NCBI GenBank assembly: GCA_046498185.1
Contig: JAWOBE010000049.1
Location: 1 to 46,250, forward strand
Reading direction: 5' to 3'
Length of the DNA: 46,250 nucleotides
From: CAYXDR01 sp046498185
Lineage (GTDB): Bacteria; Desulfobacterota; DSM-4660; Desulfatiglandales; Desulfatiglandaceae
Shown: positions 45,390 through 46,250 of the stretch, piece after piece
Layout of the letters: every line of letters starts with the position of its first letter
Numbering within the stretch: position 1 is the first letter of the stretch
Program-made: the position numbers and the translations under genes
The notes under the pieces: generated by a model
The model's database searches: none
Told to the model about the DNA's origin: nothing
The model's input: the letters and a program-made list of their open reading frames with translations, nothing else

Positions 45390-46250
45390 CTACCTCCTTT
45401 GCTGGCAGTCTTCTGTTACAAGGTCGATAAATTGCTCGGTGCTCATCATCGAAAGATTGCGACCGTCCCGCGCCCTGGGTTTAACTTTTCCCTGTTCACA
45501 TTCCTGGTCACCTATCACCAACATATACGGTACCTTCTGAAGTTGAGCCTCTCGAATCTTCAATCCCAATTTCTCGTTCCTAAAATCGCCCTCCGCCCGG
45601 ATATCCTTATCCTTAAGCGTTTGGAGGACGGTCTCAGCATATGGTGTATTCCTGTCGGTTACAGTCAAAACCGATGCCTGGACCGGCGCAAGCCATAATG
45701 GAAATGCGCCCGCGTAATGCTCTATCAAAATGCCTATAAATCTTTCGATAGCCCCGAGAATCACTCGGTGAACCATTGCGGGCCTGTGTTTTGAACCGTT
45801 GGAATCAATATAAAACAAATCAAATCTTTCGGGAAGGGCAAAATCACATTGTATGGTGGCACATTGCCACTGTCTGCCCAGGGCGTCACGGAGTTTGACA
45901 TCTATCTTGGGCCCATAAAAAGCACCGTCCCCGGCATTGATTTCATACTGAAGGCCGCTGTCCTCCATGGCACTGATTAAAGCATTTGTAGCCCTTTCCC
46001 ATGCATCGTCCGAACCGATCGATTTTTCAGGCCGGGTACTTATTTCCAGATCATAGTCAAACCCGAAAATACCCATGATATCTTTAACGAAATCGAGCAC
46101 TCCCTTAATTTCGCCATCGAGCTGATCCGGAGTGCATATGATGTGTGCATCATCCTGGGTGAATTCCCTTACCCGCAGCAAGCCATGAAGCACTCCAGAA
46201 CGTTCATGCCGATGCACGGTGCCAAGCTCGAAGTATCGCTTCGGCAAATC
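45390..46250 (-). CDS. thrS: threonyl-tRNA synthetase, C-terminal part (partial)
   Basis: The first base on this strand lies outside the window; 286 residues of the catalytic and anticodon-binding parts are present. ELGTVHRHERSGVLHGLLRV and REFTQDDAHIICTPDQL are the class II motif 2 region of ThrRS, YGPKIDVKLRDALGRQWQCA and TIQCDFALPERFDLFYID the following core, and HRPAMVHRVILGAIERFIGI motif 3. The HGTP anticodon domain ends the chain (APVQASVLTVTDRN ... GLKIREAQLQKVPYMLVIGD). The start and editing domains are cut off by the window edge. Confidence 0.96.
   Translation of the reverse strand, partial: DLPKRYFELGTVHRHERSGVLHGLLRVREFTQDDAHIICTPDQLDGEIKGVLDFVKDIMGIFGFDYDLEISTRPEKSIGSDDAWERATNALISAMEDSGLQYEINAGDGAFYGPKIDVKLRDALGRQWQCATIQCDFALPERFDLFYIDSNGSKHRPAMVHRVILGAIERFIGILIEHYAGAFPLWLAPVQASVLTVTDRNTPYAETVLQTLKDKDIRAEGDFRNEKLGLKIREAQLQKVPYMLVIGDQECEQGKVKPRARDGRNLSMMSTEQFIDLVTEDCQQRR

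Overview
The window looks like chromosomal DNA of an anaerobic, Gram-negative bacterium of the Desulfobacterota (the former Deltaproteobacteria, sulfate-reducer or syntroph type). The evidence is a tetraheme cytochrome c followed by a complete rnfCDGEAB set, an acyl-CoA dehydrogenase with its own EtfBA, an Fe-S old-yellow-enzyme reductase, siroheme/haem and molybdopterin genes, and an OmpA-type C-terminus at the left edge that implies an outer membrane. This assignment is inferred from gene content; no rRNA or tRNA is visible.

Layout. 1-1411: end of an OmpA-like gene, convergent with an M23 endopeptidase. 1626-2950: an intact ISL3-type insertion sequence with inverted repeats and an 8-bp target duplication. 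3022-4152: a gene for a MerR-type HTH fused to a degenerate class III cyclase domain, behind a 10-bp inverted repeat. 4365-9364: a radical SAM gene, then siroheme/haem genes (precorrin-2 dehydrogenase, CcsA/HemX-like, hemA) running into moaE-like and moaC. 9376-14717: a DUF2520 oxidoreductase, an SH3-domain membrane protein, acyl-CoA dehydrogenase, etfB, etfA and one unrecognised gene. 14820-15207: a minus-strand FmdB zinc-ribbon gene with a 28-residue membrane peptide. 15754-19755: an RmlD-like reductase facing a minus-strand pair (LivK-like binding protein, dienoyl-CoA-reductase-like flavoenzyme). 19986-22406: a ParB-like/SPL-like radical SAM pair and an NFU Fe-S protein. 22498-27954: a tiny mS38-like gene, then a minus-strand operon PHP - APH-like - kinase - nadK - DUF4911 - miaB with overlapping junctions. 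28256-32860: purine nucleoside phosphorylase, leuB, a large protein ending in an HPr domain, and a molybdopterin-binding protein. 33197-39829: cytochrome plus rnfCDGEAB, with RnfB fused to a GltD-like flavoprotein. 39826-46250: minus-strand translation operon thrS-infC-rpmI-rplT-pheS-pheT followed by a merR-like gene and rseC.

How the parts fit. Electrons from acyl-CoA oxidation would go through EtfBA. The Rnf complex couples ferredoxin and pyridine nucleotide to an ion gradient, and here also to periplasmic haem (cytochrome) and to a cytoplasmic flavoprotein module (RnfB-GltD). Siroheme, haem and Moco genes supply cofactors typical of a sulfate-reducing or syntrophic metabolism.

Most unusual features: (1) RnfB-GltD fusion; (2) HPr domain at the end of an unrecognised 350-residue protein; (3) HTH-pseudocyclase with a candidate operator; (4) a dispersed family of intergenic palindromes built from CCGAYN hexamers, with three well-preserved copies and two fragments; (5) infC apparently starting at AUA; (6) a COG2187-type APH-kinase split into two genes; (7) two consecutive TTGA stop/start overlaps.
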